Origin: CAYZMH01 sp964479445
GTDB lineage: Bacteria > Bacteroidota > Bacteroidia > Bacteroidales > GCA-2748055
DNA: 34,458 nucleotides
Assembly (NCBI GenBank): GCA_964479445.1
Contig: CAYZMH010000023.1
Coordinates: 1-34,458 of the forward strand
Direction: 5' to 3'
The translations under genes were made by a program, and so were the position numbers. Positions 1-8,632 of the stretch are shown piece by piece. The notes under the pieces were generated by a model. That model worked only from the letters and a program-made list of their open reading frames with translations, did no database searches and was not told the origin of the DNA. Each line of letters begins with the position of its first letter. The first letter of the stretch is position 1.

Positions 1-1
1 A

Positions 2-418
2 ATTGCCCGCGAGCTCCTGGAAGCCGACCGGGACAATCAACCCACACTCACCGGTTTTGTGGCCGATCAGCGGCCCATCTGGCAACACATCCGGTACTGG
101 ACCGAGTTCCTCGGTCAGCCTGCACCCGTTTTCATGGGTGCCGAAAAACTGGCCGTAAAATTTGATGCACCGGTCTTCTTCATGAAAGTCACCAAGGTTA
201 AACGCGGAATGTATGAAGCCGAATTGCAACCGGTTACCGAAACCCCGGCACAATGCAAACCATACGAGATCACCGAAAAACATGTCAGGATGCTGGAGAA
301 TACCATCAGGGAAGAACCGGCCTACTGGCTCTGGACCCATAACCGCTGGAAACACTCGTACAGGAAATACCTGGAAGAACACCCTGATTACCCACAGAAA
401 ATACAACGTCCCCGATGA
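2..418 (+). CDS. Lipid A biosynthesis acyltransferase (LpxL/HtrB family), C-terminal part
   Basis: The reading frame is open from the left edge, so the N-terminus, including the HX4D catalytic motif of this family, lies outside the window. The visible 138 residues match the C-terminal half of lauroyl/myristoyl acyltransferases. They include a region with PVFMGAEKLAVKF, followed by PVFFMKVTKVKRGMYEAEL, and the family's closing EEPAYWLWTHNRWK signature. These inner-membrane enzymes add secondary acyl chains to lipid A at the cytoplasmic face. The stop overlaps the start of the next gene by four bases (ATGA), so the two are co-translated. A GTG at 59 could be mistaken for the start, but conserved-looking sequence continues upstream of it. 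The family assignment is firm; the acyl chain and position used cannot be told. Confidence 0.88.
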   Translation: MARELLEADRDNQPTLTGFVADQRPIWQHIRYWTEFLGQPAPVFMGAEKLAVKFDAPVFFMKVTKVKRGMYEAELQPVTETPAQCKPYEITEKHVRMLENTIREEPAYWLWTHNRWKHSYRKYLEEHPDYPQKIQRPR

Positions 419-1464
419 ATATCCTGGTCACAGGCAGGTATGAGTCCGGTTATAACCGGAACCGGGTTTTACTAAACGGACTTAGGGCCAGGGGTGTTAA
501 CCTGACAGAATCCCCGTATGACAAGAAAAAAGCGTGGGATCCGGCCGGCTTTCTGCAGAAGACTGACCACTTTGACCTGGTTTTTCTGCCTGCATTTACC
601 CATTATGATGTCCGCTTTATTAAAAAGAGAACCGGTCTCCCCCTGGTCTTTGATCCGCTTATCTCCCGGTATCTCTCCAAAGTATTTGACTATAAGAAGG
701 TGCACCCCTGTTCTCCAAGGGCACTGAAAAACTTCCTGAAAGACAAACGCTCCATGGAGGCCGCCGATGTGGTACTGGCAGATACCCATGCCCACAGGGA
801 TTACTATATGGAAAAAATCGGAATCAATCCCGAAAAAATCGTGGTGGTGCCGGTCGGTGTCGACACCCGTGAATATCAACCTGTCCCGGGAAAAACCAAT
901 CCCCGGCAGATCACTTTGGGCTTTTACGGATCTTTCATCCCGCTGCACGGGATATCAAAAATAGTGGAGACCGCGGTACTGTTAAAGGACCAGCGCCATA
1001 TCCGTTTCGAACTGATTGGCGACGGCGTGGGATTTGACCGGGTACGTGCACATATCCGGTCTTCCGATCCCGGGAATATAACCCTTACCGGCCGGGTCCC
1101 CCCCGAAGAGCTCCCGGAAAGGATAGGAGGGTTTGATCTCTGCCTGGGGATCTTCGGGGACTCCCTGAAAGCAAGGCTTGTTATTCCCAATAAAATCTAC
1201 CACTATTGCGCCATGGGTAAACCGGTCATTACCATGGATTCACCTGCGATACGCGAAGTCTTTTCTCCCGGAACCAACCTGTTTACCACCGCCAACAGTC
1301 CGCACCGGATGGCTGCGGTGATCATGGAGCGGATCGGGGATGCTTCCGGAACAGAACGGGTAGCTGATGCCGGCATGCAGCTGATCAGGAAACACTATAA
1401 CGAGGAGGCTATAGCGGATCACTTTCTCAGGGCCGCACAAATAGCGATTTCGGGAAGCAGGTAG
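415..1464 (+). CDS. Glycosyltransferase, GT4-like (GT-B fold)
   Basis: A 349-residue protein that begins with an N-terminal Rossmann start (MNILVTGRYESGYNRNR). It has the domain link VVVPVGVDTREYQP near residues 143-156 and a C-terminal nucleotide-sugar-binding half with GFYGSFIPLHG, then LIGDGVG and LTGRVP. The usual acceptor-proximal motif is present as IPNKIYHYCAMGKPVIT, which replaces the classic EX7E stretch. It probably transfers a sugar from a nucleotide donor to a surface glycan or LPS precursor in the cytoplasm. It shares an ATGA overlap with the preceding lipid A acyltransferase, which fits a lipooligosaccharide role, but the donor and acceptor cannot be read from sequence. It converges with the GT2-GT4 gene, leaving only 48 bases between the two stops. 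Confidence 0.85.
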   Translation: MNILVTGRYESGYNRNRVLLNGLRARGVNLTESPYDKKKAWDPAGFLQKTDHFDLVFLPAFTHYDVRFIKKRTGLPLVFDPLISRYLSKVFDYKKVHPCSPRALKNFLKDKRSMEAADVVLADTHAHRDYYMEKIGINPEKIVVVPVGVDTREYQPVPGKTNPRQITLGFYGSFIPLHGISKIVETAVLLKDQRHIRFELIGDGVGFDRVRAHIRSSDPGNITLTGRVPPEELPERIGGFDLCLGIFGDSLKARLVIPNKIYHYCAMGKPVITMDSPAIREVFSPGTNLFTTANSPHRMAAVIMERIGDASGTERVADAGMQLIRKHYNEEAIADHFLRAAQIAISGSR

Positions 1465-1512
1465 CAGCTGATCCTCCCTTCAACTGGTCTCTGCGGGAAA
1501 AGCAAAAAGGCT

Positions 1513-3384
1513 TCACACTCTCCTGGTCTGTGAGGACTGAATAAACTGTTCCACGTTCTCCAGCGTGTTTTGATAGTCAAACTGTTTGTAGACAAACTCC
1601 TTCCCATACGAACCAAACGCCTCTCTCTTATCTGGATGTCGCACCAGCTCGATAACCGCCTCTGCAAGGGCATCCAGGTCAAACGGGGCGACCAGGTAGC
1701 CGTTGCGGTTATGCTCGATGATCTCCGGGTTGCTGCTCAGATCAAAGGCCACCACCGGCTTTTCACTCATCATAGCCTCCACGATCACATATCCGAAACC
1801 TTCCCACCGCGAGGTGAGTACAAAGAGGTCGAGGGAGACCATGAAAGCACGCATGTCCCGCTGGAAACCCGCAAACATGATCCGGTCTGAAACTCCCTGC
1901 TGGCGGGCGTACTCCCGCAGTTTTGCCTGCAACTTACCCTCCCCGGCAATAACAATCCGGAAATCCAGCCCTGCCCGGTCGAGTCTCACCGCCAGGTCGA
2001 TCAAAAATTCCTGTCCTTTCTGTTTTACCAGCCGGCCCGCGTTCCCGATGAGAACCTCACTATCCTCCCGTCGGATCACTGGTTCAGGTGCAGGAGATTC
2101 ATACTTGTCCAGGTGGATCCCGTTATAAATCACATGGATTTTATTGGGATGAACCAGGTTGGGATTATTGCGCAATAACGTACGCTTGGTCTCCATAGAG
2201 TTGGCTATAACGTCGGTAAGAACCCTGCGGAAAAGAAACCGGTTCAACGGGGTATCGCGCACCGGGATAGCACTACCCCTCCTGTATATGATTCGCTCCA
2301 CTCCGGCCAGCCGCCCGGCAATGCCCGAAACCTTCATATCAGCCGAGAGGTTCATAATGAGTACCCGCACCTTTTCACGCCTTAAAATAATCGCTATACG
2401 GATTACCTTGAATGGATTGAGAAAACTCAGGTTGTTGACCCGGATGCGATAGCTCTTCCGGGTGGAATCCTGGATCCGCTTTTTAAGCTCTCCGGAGCGG
2501 TTCGTGATCACCAGGACCGGGTAATGGCGCTGCCGGAAACTGTTGGAGACATCAAAATGCCACTTCTCCCCTCCTCCCCAGGATTTGGTGCTGTTAAAAA
2601 AACAGATCGTCTGACGCTTCGCCCGGGAATACTCCAGGTGGTGATTGCGCAGCTTAACGTATTTTAAAAAGGTCTCATGGGCCGAATTGACGCTGACGAT
2701 CAATCCGTAGTAACTGTCCATAAAACCGAGCCGCAGGAAATAATCCTTGAAAAAACGCCAAACAGGGTGCAGCAGTATACTGATCAGCCAGGCCTGCCTC
2801 CCCTGCTCGAAATAGGAGCGTGCAAGGATGGAGGAGAACTTGTTGATCTGCTCCATGTGCTCATCAACAGAGTAGTAGGAATAATGCAGGATATCGCCCC
2901 TGAGATGTCTTCGCGTGGAACGGCGTTCGAGGATGAACTTGTCATGCGGATTGAACCCGCCCCAGGCTCCTCTCCTGGCATCCCACAGCCGGAGTTTCCG
3001 GGAGGGATACCAGCTGGTGTGGCGAATCCATTTACCACAATAGCTGGTCAGCCGGTTAAAATAGTACCCGTCATGTTTCCAGTTCTGCTTCACCTTCATG
3101 ATGGAATCCCTGAGCTCGTCTGAAAGCGCCTCGTCAGCATCCAGCGAGAGTATATGGGGATAGCGGGCCTGGGTGATGGCCCAGTTCTTTTGCTCAATGT
3201 GCCCCCTGAAGGAGTGCCTGATAAACTGTGCCCCATAGGACTTACAGATCTCCTCTGTTCGATCAGTCGAATAGGAATCCACCACCACCACCTCATCAGC
3301 AATTCCTTTTACCGATTCCAGGCAGCGGGCTATGTTCCGCTCCTCGTTATAGGTGATGATCACTGTCGATATCTTAACTTCCAT
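1513..3384 (-). CDS. Two-domain glycosyltransferase: WaaE-like GT2 fused to GT4
   Basis: A 623-residue protein that joins two transferases. Residues 1 to about 255 form a GT2 (GT-A) domain: ISTVIITYNEERNIARCLES at the start, a DS/DRT donor motif, and the metal-binding LSLDADEAL. The later part resembles the LPS-core glucosyltransferase family of WaaE/KdtX. Residues from about 258 onward form a GT-B domain beginning CFFNSTKSWGGGEKWH, with IGNAGRLVKQKGQEF and the EX7E element EGFGYVIVEAM near the end. It has no signal peptide and is probably peripheral at the inner membrane. The ATG directly follows the murF-alr stop (TAG-ATG), so it is the last gene of the tdk, murF-alr, GT series. Fusion suggests two consecutive sugar additions to one acceptor, an inference. 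Which sugars are used is unknown. Confidence 0.87.
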   Translation of the reverse strand: MEVKISTVIITYNEERNIARCLESVKGIADEVVVVDSYSTDRTEEICKSYGAQFIRHSFRGHIEQKNWAITQARYPHILSLDADEALSDELRDSIMKVKQNWKHDGYYFNRLTSYCGKWIRHTSWYPSRKLRLWDARRGAWGGFNPHDKFILERRSTRRHLRGDILHYSYYSVDEHMEQINKFSSILARSYFEQGRQAWLISILLHPVWRFFKDYFLRLGFMDSYYGLIVSVNSAHETFLKYVKLRNHHLEYSRAKRQTICFFNSTKSWGGGEKWHFDVSNSFRQRHYPVLVITNRSGELKKRIQDSTRKSYRIRVNNLSFLNPFKVIRIAIILRREKVRVLIMNLSADMKVSGIAGRLAGVERIIYRRGSAIPVRDTPLNRFLFRRVLTDVIANSMETKRTLLRNNPNLVHPNKIHVIYNGIHLDKYESPAPEPVIRREDSEVLIGNAGRLVKQKGQEFLIDLAVRLDRAGLDFRIVIAGEGKLQAKLREYARQQGVSDRIMFAGFQRDMRAFMVSLDLFVLTSRWEGFGYVIVEAMMSEKPVVAFDLSSNPEIIEHNRNGYLVAPFDLDALAEAVIELVRHPDKREAFGSYGKEFVYKQFDYQNTLENVEQFIQSSQTRRV

Positions 3385-5841
3385 CTATTGCTGAATGTAA
3401 ATGCGTTTAACTCGTTCCGGGATACCGGTAAGCACCTCGTAGGGGATGGTATCCATGATTGCTGCAATCTGTGTAACCGGCTGCTGCTTTCCGAACACCT
3501 CCACCACATCCCCTTCCTCTACCCGGAGCCCGGTGATATCCAGCATGGTCATATCCATGCATACCGAACCAATGGTAGGAGCCGCCTGACTGTTCACCCA
3601 AAAACGACACCGCCCGTTTCCCAGCTTCCGGTCGATCCCGTCGGCATACCCGGCCGGCACCGTGGCGATCCGGGCAGGTTCCCGCACCTTACCTGCACGT
3701 CCGTACCCGATGGTATCTCCACCCGGTACCTCTCGGATCTGCGATACCACCGAGCGGAATGTGCTCACGGGCTCAAGCGCTACCAGGTCGCTGATGCCAT
3801 AGAGCCCGATCCCCAGCCGTACCATATCCATCTGGTATTCCGGGAAGCGCTCAATCCCTGCCGAGTTAAGCAGGTGGTGCAGCACCGGGTATTCCAGGCG
3901 ACCGGTAATGCGGTCTGACATCTCCCGGTAGCGGGCAGCCTGGTGGTGGGTGAAGTCATCCTGACCGTCATCCCCGCTGGCTGCCAGGTGGGAAAAGATT
4001 GATTGAACCCGTACAGCACTCCCCGTGAAAAATTCTGCCAGCCAGGGAACCTCCTCCTCCATAAAACCAAGGCGGTGCATCCCCGTATCCAGTTTGATAT
4101 GAACAGGGTATTCCTCCATTCCGGAATACCTGCATGTGCGCTCAAAGACCTCCAGTCCCCTGCGACTGAAAAGCTCCGGCTCCAGGTGATAGTCTATAAG
4201 CTGCTGGTATTCTGACGGATCCGGATTCATCACCATCACGGGCAGATCAATCCCTGCTTTCCTCAGACGAACCCCCTCATCGGTAAAAGCCACGGCCAGG
4301 TAGTCCACCTGCTGGTGCTGTAAAAGCCCTGCAATCTCGTGGCTGCCACTGCCGTAGGAGAGCGCCTTGACCATCACCATGATCCGGGTCCCCTCGCTGA
4401 GCAACCCCCGGAAATAGTTCAGATTATTTACCAGTGCATTGACATCAATCTCCAGTACCGTCTTATGCGTCTGTAACTGCAACTCCCCGGTGATCCGCTC
4501 AAAGTGAAAATCCCGGGCCCCCTTGATCAACACTGCCTTATTGCGTATTTCACTGGAAATGAACTGATCCAGAAAAGTATCCGTATCCGGGTAACATACC
4601 GACGTATCCGGGAAATAGTGCCGGTAATTCATCAGCTCCCTGCCAATTCCGTAAAAACGGTCGATCCCTTTATAGTTCACCATCCGGGCGATCTCGCGGT
4701 ACAGTTCCTCCGGCTCCAGGCCGCTCTGGTAAAGATCAGAGAGGATAACCGCGCGGGATTCATGGTTTTTCTGCTGATTCAGAACATCCAGGGCCTGCTG
4801 CAGCCCGGTAAGATCCGAATTGTAGGTATCATTGACCAGGGTGCTGCCGTGGATCCCCTTGAGGATCTCCAGGCGCATGGCAACAGGCTCCAGGCTCTCT
4901 GTCCCTGCTGCAATCAGGGAATCCTCCACCCCCAGCTCGGTCAGGGTAGTGATCACATGACAGAGGTTTTCCAGCGAAGCCGCATCGGTATATAAAAGCC
5001 GGTACCGGCTTACAGCACCCTCCCGTTCCAGTTTCAAAACGGGCGGTTGGCCCGGAACGTCCTCCCTGGAAAACCGGTAGGCTGCAGCTTCGTGCAGGCT
5101 CCAGGCAACCTTCTCTCCCCTCCAGCCGGCGAGATACTCCTCCAGCGGAACGCCGTCCACAACCTGATCAGCACAATAGACCAGTTTCCGGCAGTTGCGG
5201 AACAATTGGAGTTTCTCTTCCAGTTTACGGGCGGCCGAGCAGAAATTCTCCTGGTGGGCCGCCCCGATATTGGTAAGGATCCCGATCCCGGGATCGATCA
5301 TGGGCTCTAACCGTTCCATCTCCCCCGGCCTGGATATACCCGCCTCAATAATGGCCGTATCATGGCGATCCCCCAGCAACCAGAGAGAAAGTGGCACACC
5401 CACCTGGCTGTTAAAGCTTTTCGGACTCCGGATCACCGATGTGTACCTGCCCAGGCTCTGAAACAACCACTCCTTCACAATGGTCTTACCATTGCTGCCG
5501 GTGATCCCGATAACCGTTCCTTTAAATGTTTTTCTCCGGTCAGCCGCCAACCGCTGCATCGCTTCCAGGGTGTCCTCCACCAGGCAGAAACCCGCACCTT
5601 CACAGAGACCGGATTCGGGAACTTCCGAGACAAGAAAAGCACGTACCCCCTTGTCGTATACCTCCCGGATATAACGGTGACCGTCATGCCGGTCTCCCCG
5701 GATGGCAATAAAAAGGGATTGCCCGGATGCAGGAAGGGACCGACTGTCGGTCGCCAGGTAACGTATCTCCCGGAACCGGTCACCCTGCACCTTTCCGTTT
5801 ACAATATCCGCAATACGCTGTAATGTATAGGTTTCCGTCAT
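3385..5841 (-). CDS. Bifunctional UDP-MurNAc-tripeptide:D-Ala-D-Ala ligase / alanine racemase
   Basis: An 818-residue fusion of MurF and Alr. The MurF part (about 1-455) has the P-loop GITGSNGKT near residue 115 and the Mur-ligase sequence TNIGAAHQENF. It joins D-Ala-D-Ala to the UDP-MurNAc-tripeptide using ATP. The Alr part (about 460-818) has the PLP lysine in MVMVKALSYGSG (K492) and the catalytic tyrosine in TIGYGRAG (Y713). It makes the D-Ala that Ddl turns into the MurF substrate. This fusion is well known in Bacteroidota. I chose the ATG at 5841 because it follows the tdk stop by five bases and gives the family N-terminus (TYTLQRIADIVNG); an upstream in-frame start at 5892 would run into tdk. 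The TAG stop abuts the next gene's ATG. Confidence 0.95.
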   Translation of the reverse strand: MTETYTLQRIADIVNGKVQGDRFREIRYLATDSRSLPASGQSLFIAIRGDRHDGHRYIREVYDKGVRAFLVSEVPESGLCEGAGFCLVEDTLEAMQRLAADRRKTFKGTVIGITGSNGKTIVKEWLFQSLGRYTSVIRSPKSFNSQVGVPLSLWLLGDRHDTAIIEAGISRPGEMERLEPMIDPGIGILTNIGAAHQENFCSAARKLEEKLQLFRNCRKLVYCADQVVDGVPLEEYLAGWRGEKVAWSLHEAAAYRFSREDVPGQPPVLKLEREGAVSRYRLLYTDAASLENLCHVITTLTELGVEDSLIAAGTESLEPVAMRLEILKGIHGSTLVNDTYNSDLTGLQQALDVLNQQKNHESRAVILSDLYQSGLEPEELYREIARMVNYKGIDRFYGIGRELMNYRHYFPDTSVCYPDTDTFLDQFISSEIRNKAVLIKGARDFHFERITGELQLQTHKTVLEIDVNALVNNLNYFRGLLSEGTRIMVMVKALSYGSGSHEIAGLLQHQQVDYLAVAFTDEGVRLRKAGIDLPVMVMNPDPSEYQQLIDYHLEPELFSRRGLEVFERTCRYSGMEEYPVHIKLDTGMHRLGFMEEEVPWLAEFFTGSAVRVQSIFSHLAASGDDGQDDFTHHQAARYREMSDRITGRLEYPVLHHLLNSAGIERFPEYQMDMVRLGIGLYGISDLVALEPVSTFRSVVSQIREVPGGDTIGYGRAGKVREPARIATVPAGYADGIDRKLGNGRCRFWVNSQAAPTIGSVCMDMTMLDITGLRVEEGDVVEVFGKQQPVTQIAAIMDTIPYEVLTGIPERVKRIYIQQ

Positions 5842-5846
5842 TACAC

Positions 5847-6434
5847 TCAATCTGTTTTTTTCCGCGTAGCCTCCATAAAACACTTGCGGCAAAGAGGCTC
5901 ATAATTGTTGGTCTCTCCCAGTACCACCAGTTTCTCCTCGTCCGATGTACGATGGGAATAATTGGCCAGGCTGCCGCAACGGACGCAAATGGCATGGACC
6001 TTGGTGACATACTCTGCCGTGGCTACCAGGCCGGGGATCGGACCAAAAGGCTCCCCCCTGAAATCCATATCGAGTCCGGTCACAATAACACGCATTCCTT
6101 TATTTGCCAGCACATTACACACCTCTACCAATCCTTTGTCAAAAAACTGCGCCTCATCCACCCCCACCACATCCACATCGCTGGCCAGCAACAGGATGTT
6201 GGATGCACTGTCTACCGGGGTGGAGTGAATGCTGTTTTCATCATGGGATACGACCTCCTCCTCGGAGTAGCGTACCTCCATTTTGGGTTTAAAGATCTCC
6301 ACACGAAGACGGGCAATGCGGGCCCGGTTCAGCCTCCGGATCAACTCCTCGGTTTTCCCCGAAAACATGGAACCCGTGATCACCTCGATCCATCCCCCCC
6401 GGTCCGAACTTTTTATGGTATCCTCGAGAAACAT
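5847..6434 (-). CDS. tdk: Thymidine kinase (type II)
   Basis: A 195-residue cytoplasmic enzyme that phosphorylates thymidine with ATP in the salvage pathway. The P-loop is ITGSMFSGKTEELIRRL, the DEAQF motif carries the catalytic glutamate, and GLDMDFRGEPFGP follows. The structural zinc site shows as two CxxC pairs (CVRCG and CRKC) near the C-terminus. Its length is typical of the bacterial type II family. It is the first gene of a minus-strand series with murF-alr and the GT2-GT4 gene. It is divergent from the plus-strand gene at 6604, with about 170 bases between that may hold promoters for both. Confidence 0.96.
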   Translation of the reverse strand: MFLEDTIKSSDRGGWIEVITGSMFSGKTEELIRRLNRARIARLRVEIFKPKMEVRYSEEEVVSHDENSIHSTPVDSASNILLLASDVDVVGVDEAQFFDKGLVEVCNVLANKGMRVIVTGLDMDFRGEPFGPIPGLVATAEYVTKVHAICVRCGSLANYSHRTSDEEKLVVLGETNNYEPLCRKCFMEATRKKTD

Positions 6435-6484
6435 GGGGTTGGAAAATCTTGTTGCCGTTGATTATTAATCACATCTAAAGTTTG

Positions 6485-6492
6485 TACCTTTG
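6485..6492 (+). promoter_or_regulatory. Possible -7 element (TACCTTTG) for the gene at 6604
   Basis: TACCTTTG fits the Bacteroidota -7 consensus TAnnTTTG on the plus strand, and would leave a leader of roughly 105 bases. The nearest TTG upstream (6458-6460) is 24 bases away, a little further than the usual 19-21. Confidence 0.4.
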
Positions 6493-6592
6493 AACCGGAA
6501 AAACATGGTGAAAATGCTCCCGGACAACTAAATAGATTGCCGTATACGTTTTCAGCAATCCAACCGTTCATACGTTAAACAACCAAAAGCAG

Positions 6593-6600
6593 CAAAGATA
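6593..6600 (-). promoter_or_regulatory. Possible -7 element (TATCTTTG) for tdk
   Basis: Read on the minus strand this octamer matches the Bacteroidota -7 consensus TAnnTTTG. It would give a leader of about 150 bases before tdk, which is long. I see no clear -33 TTTG at the right distance, so this is a weak call. Confidence 0.3.
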
Positions 6601-6603
6601 CTT

Positions 6604-7632
6604 ATGGAAATAAAACACACGGTTGAAATATTGACTAAAGATATACAAGAAATAGAAAAATTGGTGGGAAACCTGGATAATTATGAGATCCCCCCCCAGA
6701 TCGAACTGGACCTCGCCCTGTCCAAACTTCGGAATGTCTACGAGTTACTGATGATGATCAGAAGCGACGCCGGCGAGGAGGCCCGCCTCTCACCGCAAAA
6801 GACGGAACCACCCGTGGAAGACCGGTCGGAGCAAACGGGACCGGTACAGACCAGGGAAGCACAGGCCGCTGAATCACAGTCCGTTAAACCGCAAATCGCT
6901 GAGTCGCAGGCCGGGGGAGCACAGACCGGTGAGGCGCAGGCAGGTGAGGCGCAGGCAGGTGAGGCGGCACCCGCTGCTCCATCAGAACCCCGTTTACGGG
7001 AGTCAGGGGCACCCCAAACACCAGGACCAACCCCGGGAGATGAGTCCGGACATCCCCGGGAGCAGGAAATCAAACCGAAACCCGAACACGCGAAAGAGAA
7101 GGAAACAAGACCCGCAGGCAAACAGGAAGACAAACCGGCAGGAGAAGCGGAATCCGACCCCGTCCCCGGCGAAGAGCAACACGGGACCAGGGTAACGGGA
7201 AAACAGGCAGCACCCGGTAAACAGGCTGACACTCCCCCGCCGGGAGATCAGCAGGGGAAACAGCAAAAGAGCACCGCGGAAAAAAAGGACGGGGAAATTC
7301 TGGCCGAGCGGTTCAACAAGAGTTCCAGCATCAACGATGAAATCTCTGGGAAGAGAGAAGCACCCAAAGTGGAAAAAAACCTCTCCTCCCGGCCCATCGA
7401 CAGCATATCACGGAACATCGGGATCAATGACCGCTTCTATATCATACGGGAGCTGTTCGATGGAAAATCCGAAGGGTTCAATGACCTGATCCGGGAACTG
7501 GACCGTGCTCCAAATTTTGAAGAAGCACACAGGATCCTGGAAGAGCACTTCGGGGAAGAGATAGGACACGAAGGGGTGAAGATCCTGGTGAACCTCTCGA
7601 GGCGAAAATTTATCTCCGGCAGTCATGTCTAA
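6604..7632 (+). CDS. Uncharacterised protein with helical N-terminus, low-complexity linker and conserved-looking C-terminus
   Basis: A 342-residue protein in three parts. Residues 1-60 look like an amphipathic helical hairpin (VEILTKDIQEIEKLVGNL to LRNVYELLMMIRS). Residues about 62-230 are a long disordered stretch rich in Gln, Glu, Ala, Pro, Gly and Lys, with short AQAGE repeats near 106-121. Residues about 262-342 form a compact, charged domain with DSISRNIGINDRFYIIREL and FEEAHRILEEHFG. That C-terminal block resembles one I have seen in Bacteroidota hypothetical proteins, without a function attached. It has no signal peptide or membrane segment, so it is probably cytoplasmic. It overlaps the start of rsmI by eight bases, so the two are likely co-expressed. 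I assign no function; a scaffold or tether is one guess from the layout. Confidence 0.8.
   Translation: MEIKHTVEILTKDIQEIEKLVGNLDNYEIPPQIELDLALSKLRNVYELLMMIRSDAGEEARLSPQKTEPPVEDRSEQTGPVQTREAQAAESQSVKPQIAESQAGGAQTGEAQAGEAQAGEAAPAAPSEPRLRESGAPQTPGPTPGDESGHPREQEIKPKPEHAKEKETRPAGKQEDKPAGEAESDPVPGEEQHGTRVTGKQAAPGKQADTPPPGDQQGKQQKSTAEKKDGEILAERFNKSSSINDEISGKREAPKVEKNLSSRPIDSISRNIGINDRFYIIRELFDGKSEGFNDLIRELDRAPNFEEAHRILEEHFGEEIGHEGVKILVNLSRRKFISGSHV
6928..6966 (+). repeat. In-gene 15-bp tandem repeat coding for GEAQA
   Basis: The unit GGTGAGGCGCAGGCA occurs twice exactly (6928-6942 and 6943-6957) and then begins a third time. It keeps the frame, and encodes part of the disordered linker of the surrounding gene. 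Slippage here could change linker length without a frameshift. Confidence 0.85.
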
Positions 7633-8302
7633 ACTCTACCTGGTGCCCACCCCGATCGGAAACCTGGAGGATATCACACTCAGGGCGAAACGGGTGCTTT
7701 CCGAGGCTGACCTGGTTCTTGCCGAAGACTCCCGCAAAACCGGGAACCTGCTCAAACATATCGGAATCGGGAAGCCCATACAATCCCACCATAAGTTCAA
7801 CGAACATAAAACCCTGGAAAAGACCATGGGTCTGCTGCGGGAAGGGATGACCCTGGCCCTTGTCACCGATGCCGGCACCCCCGGAATCTCCGATCCGGGT
7901 TTTCTCCTGGTAAGAGAGTGCATCCGGGAGGATATACCGGTGGAGACCCTTCCTGGTCCAACCGCCTTTATCCCGGCCCTGGTAAACTCCGGACTCCCGT
8001 CCGACCGTTTTTGCTTCGAAGGGTTCCTGCCGCAGAAAAAGGGACGGAATAAAAGGCTGGAAGCCCTCCGGGAAGAGGAACGAACCATGATCTTCTATGA
8101 ATCCCCTTACCGGCTGGTTAAAACACTGCACCAGTTCTCTGAGCACTTTGGCAGCGACCGCGAAGCAGCAGTGGCCCGGGAACTCACCAAGATCCACGAA
8201 GAAACCATCCGCGGCACCCTCGAATCACTTATCAGCCACTACGAAGAACGGTCGGTGAAGGGTGAAATCGTCATCCTGGTGGGTGGGAAACCCGAGGCAT
8301 AA
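7625..8302 (+). CDS. rsmI: 16S rRNA (cytidine-1402-2'-O)-methyltransferase
   Basis: A 225-residue tetrapyrrole-methylase-fold enzyme that methylates the ribose of C1402 in the decoding centre of 16S rRNA using SAM. The family signatures are clear: LYLVPTPIGNLEDITLRA at the N-terminus, LAEDSRKTGNLLKH, then LVTDAGTPGISDPG and ETLPGPTAFIPALVNSGLP. It is shorter than the E. coli protein (286 residues), lacking the C-terminal extension, which I believe is usual in this phylum. It starts eight bases inside the preceding gene. Downstream is a 330-base stretch without genes. Confidence 0.95.
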   Translation: MSKLYLVPTPIGNLEDITLRAKRVLSEADLVLAEDSRKTGNLLKHIGIGKPIQSHHKFNEHKTLEKTMGLLREGMTLALVTDAGTPGISDPGFLLVRECIREDIPVETLPGPTAFIPALVNSGLPSDRFCFEGFLPQKKGRNKRLEALREEERTMIFYESPYRLVKTLHQFSEHFGSDREAAVARELTKIHEETIRGTLESLISHYEERSVKGEIVILVGGKPEA

Positions 8303-8632
8303 CGTACACGCATACATGGTTGCCTTTTATAAATGCCACCGCCTGAAATCCCGATGCATAACCGGCACATCCTCTGGAATTGCCGAAAAACAAAACCTCC
8401 CCCTGCAATAATAAAGGGATAGCAGGGAAATTCCTGCAACCAGTATAATAAAATACCTTTTTGTCTTTTATTGTCCGTTTTCGAACACTGTTGTCACGGT
8501 ATCGTTCAGTTTTTACAGGAAGGCTGTCTGCTGATTTGTTTCTTATAGTACTGTTATTTAGTGTTTTATAATTTTTGGCACGCTATGTGATAGATATCTG
8601 GCAGACACGGTAAAACCTAAAAAAACAACATC
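8303..8632. other. Gene-free interval before the WMT-repeat gene
   Basis: About 330 bases with no credible reading frame or tRNA. An inverted repeat CCCTGC/GCAGGG (8401-8406 and 8422-8427) has a 15-base loop but no T-run, so it is not a convincing terminator. The last 120 bases are AT-rich. A near-match to the -7 consensus, AATTTTTG, lies at 8570-8577 about 55 bases before the next start. The promoter of the 8633 gene is probably here, but I cannot fix it. Confidence 0.6.

Noticed and set aside
5727..6461. 244-codon open frame on the plus strand
   Set aside because: It runs antisense through the murF-alr start and the whole of tdk.
8401..8427. CCCTGC/GCAGGG inverted repeat after rsmI
   Set aside because: It has a 15-base loop and no T-run; it is not a convincing terminator.
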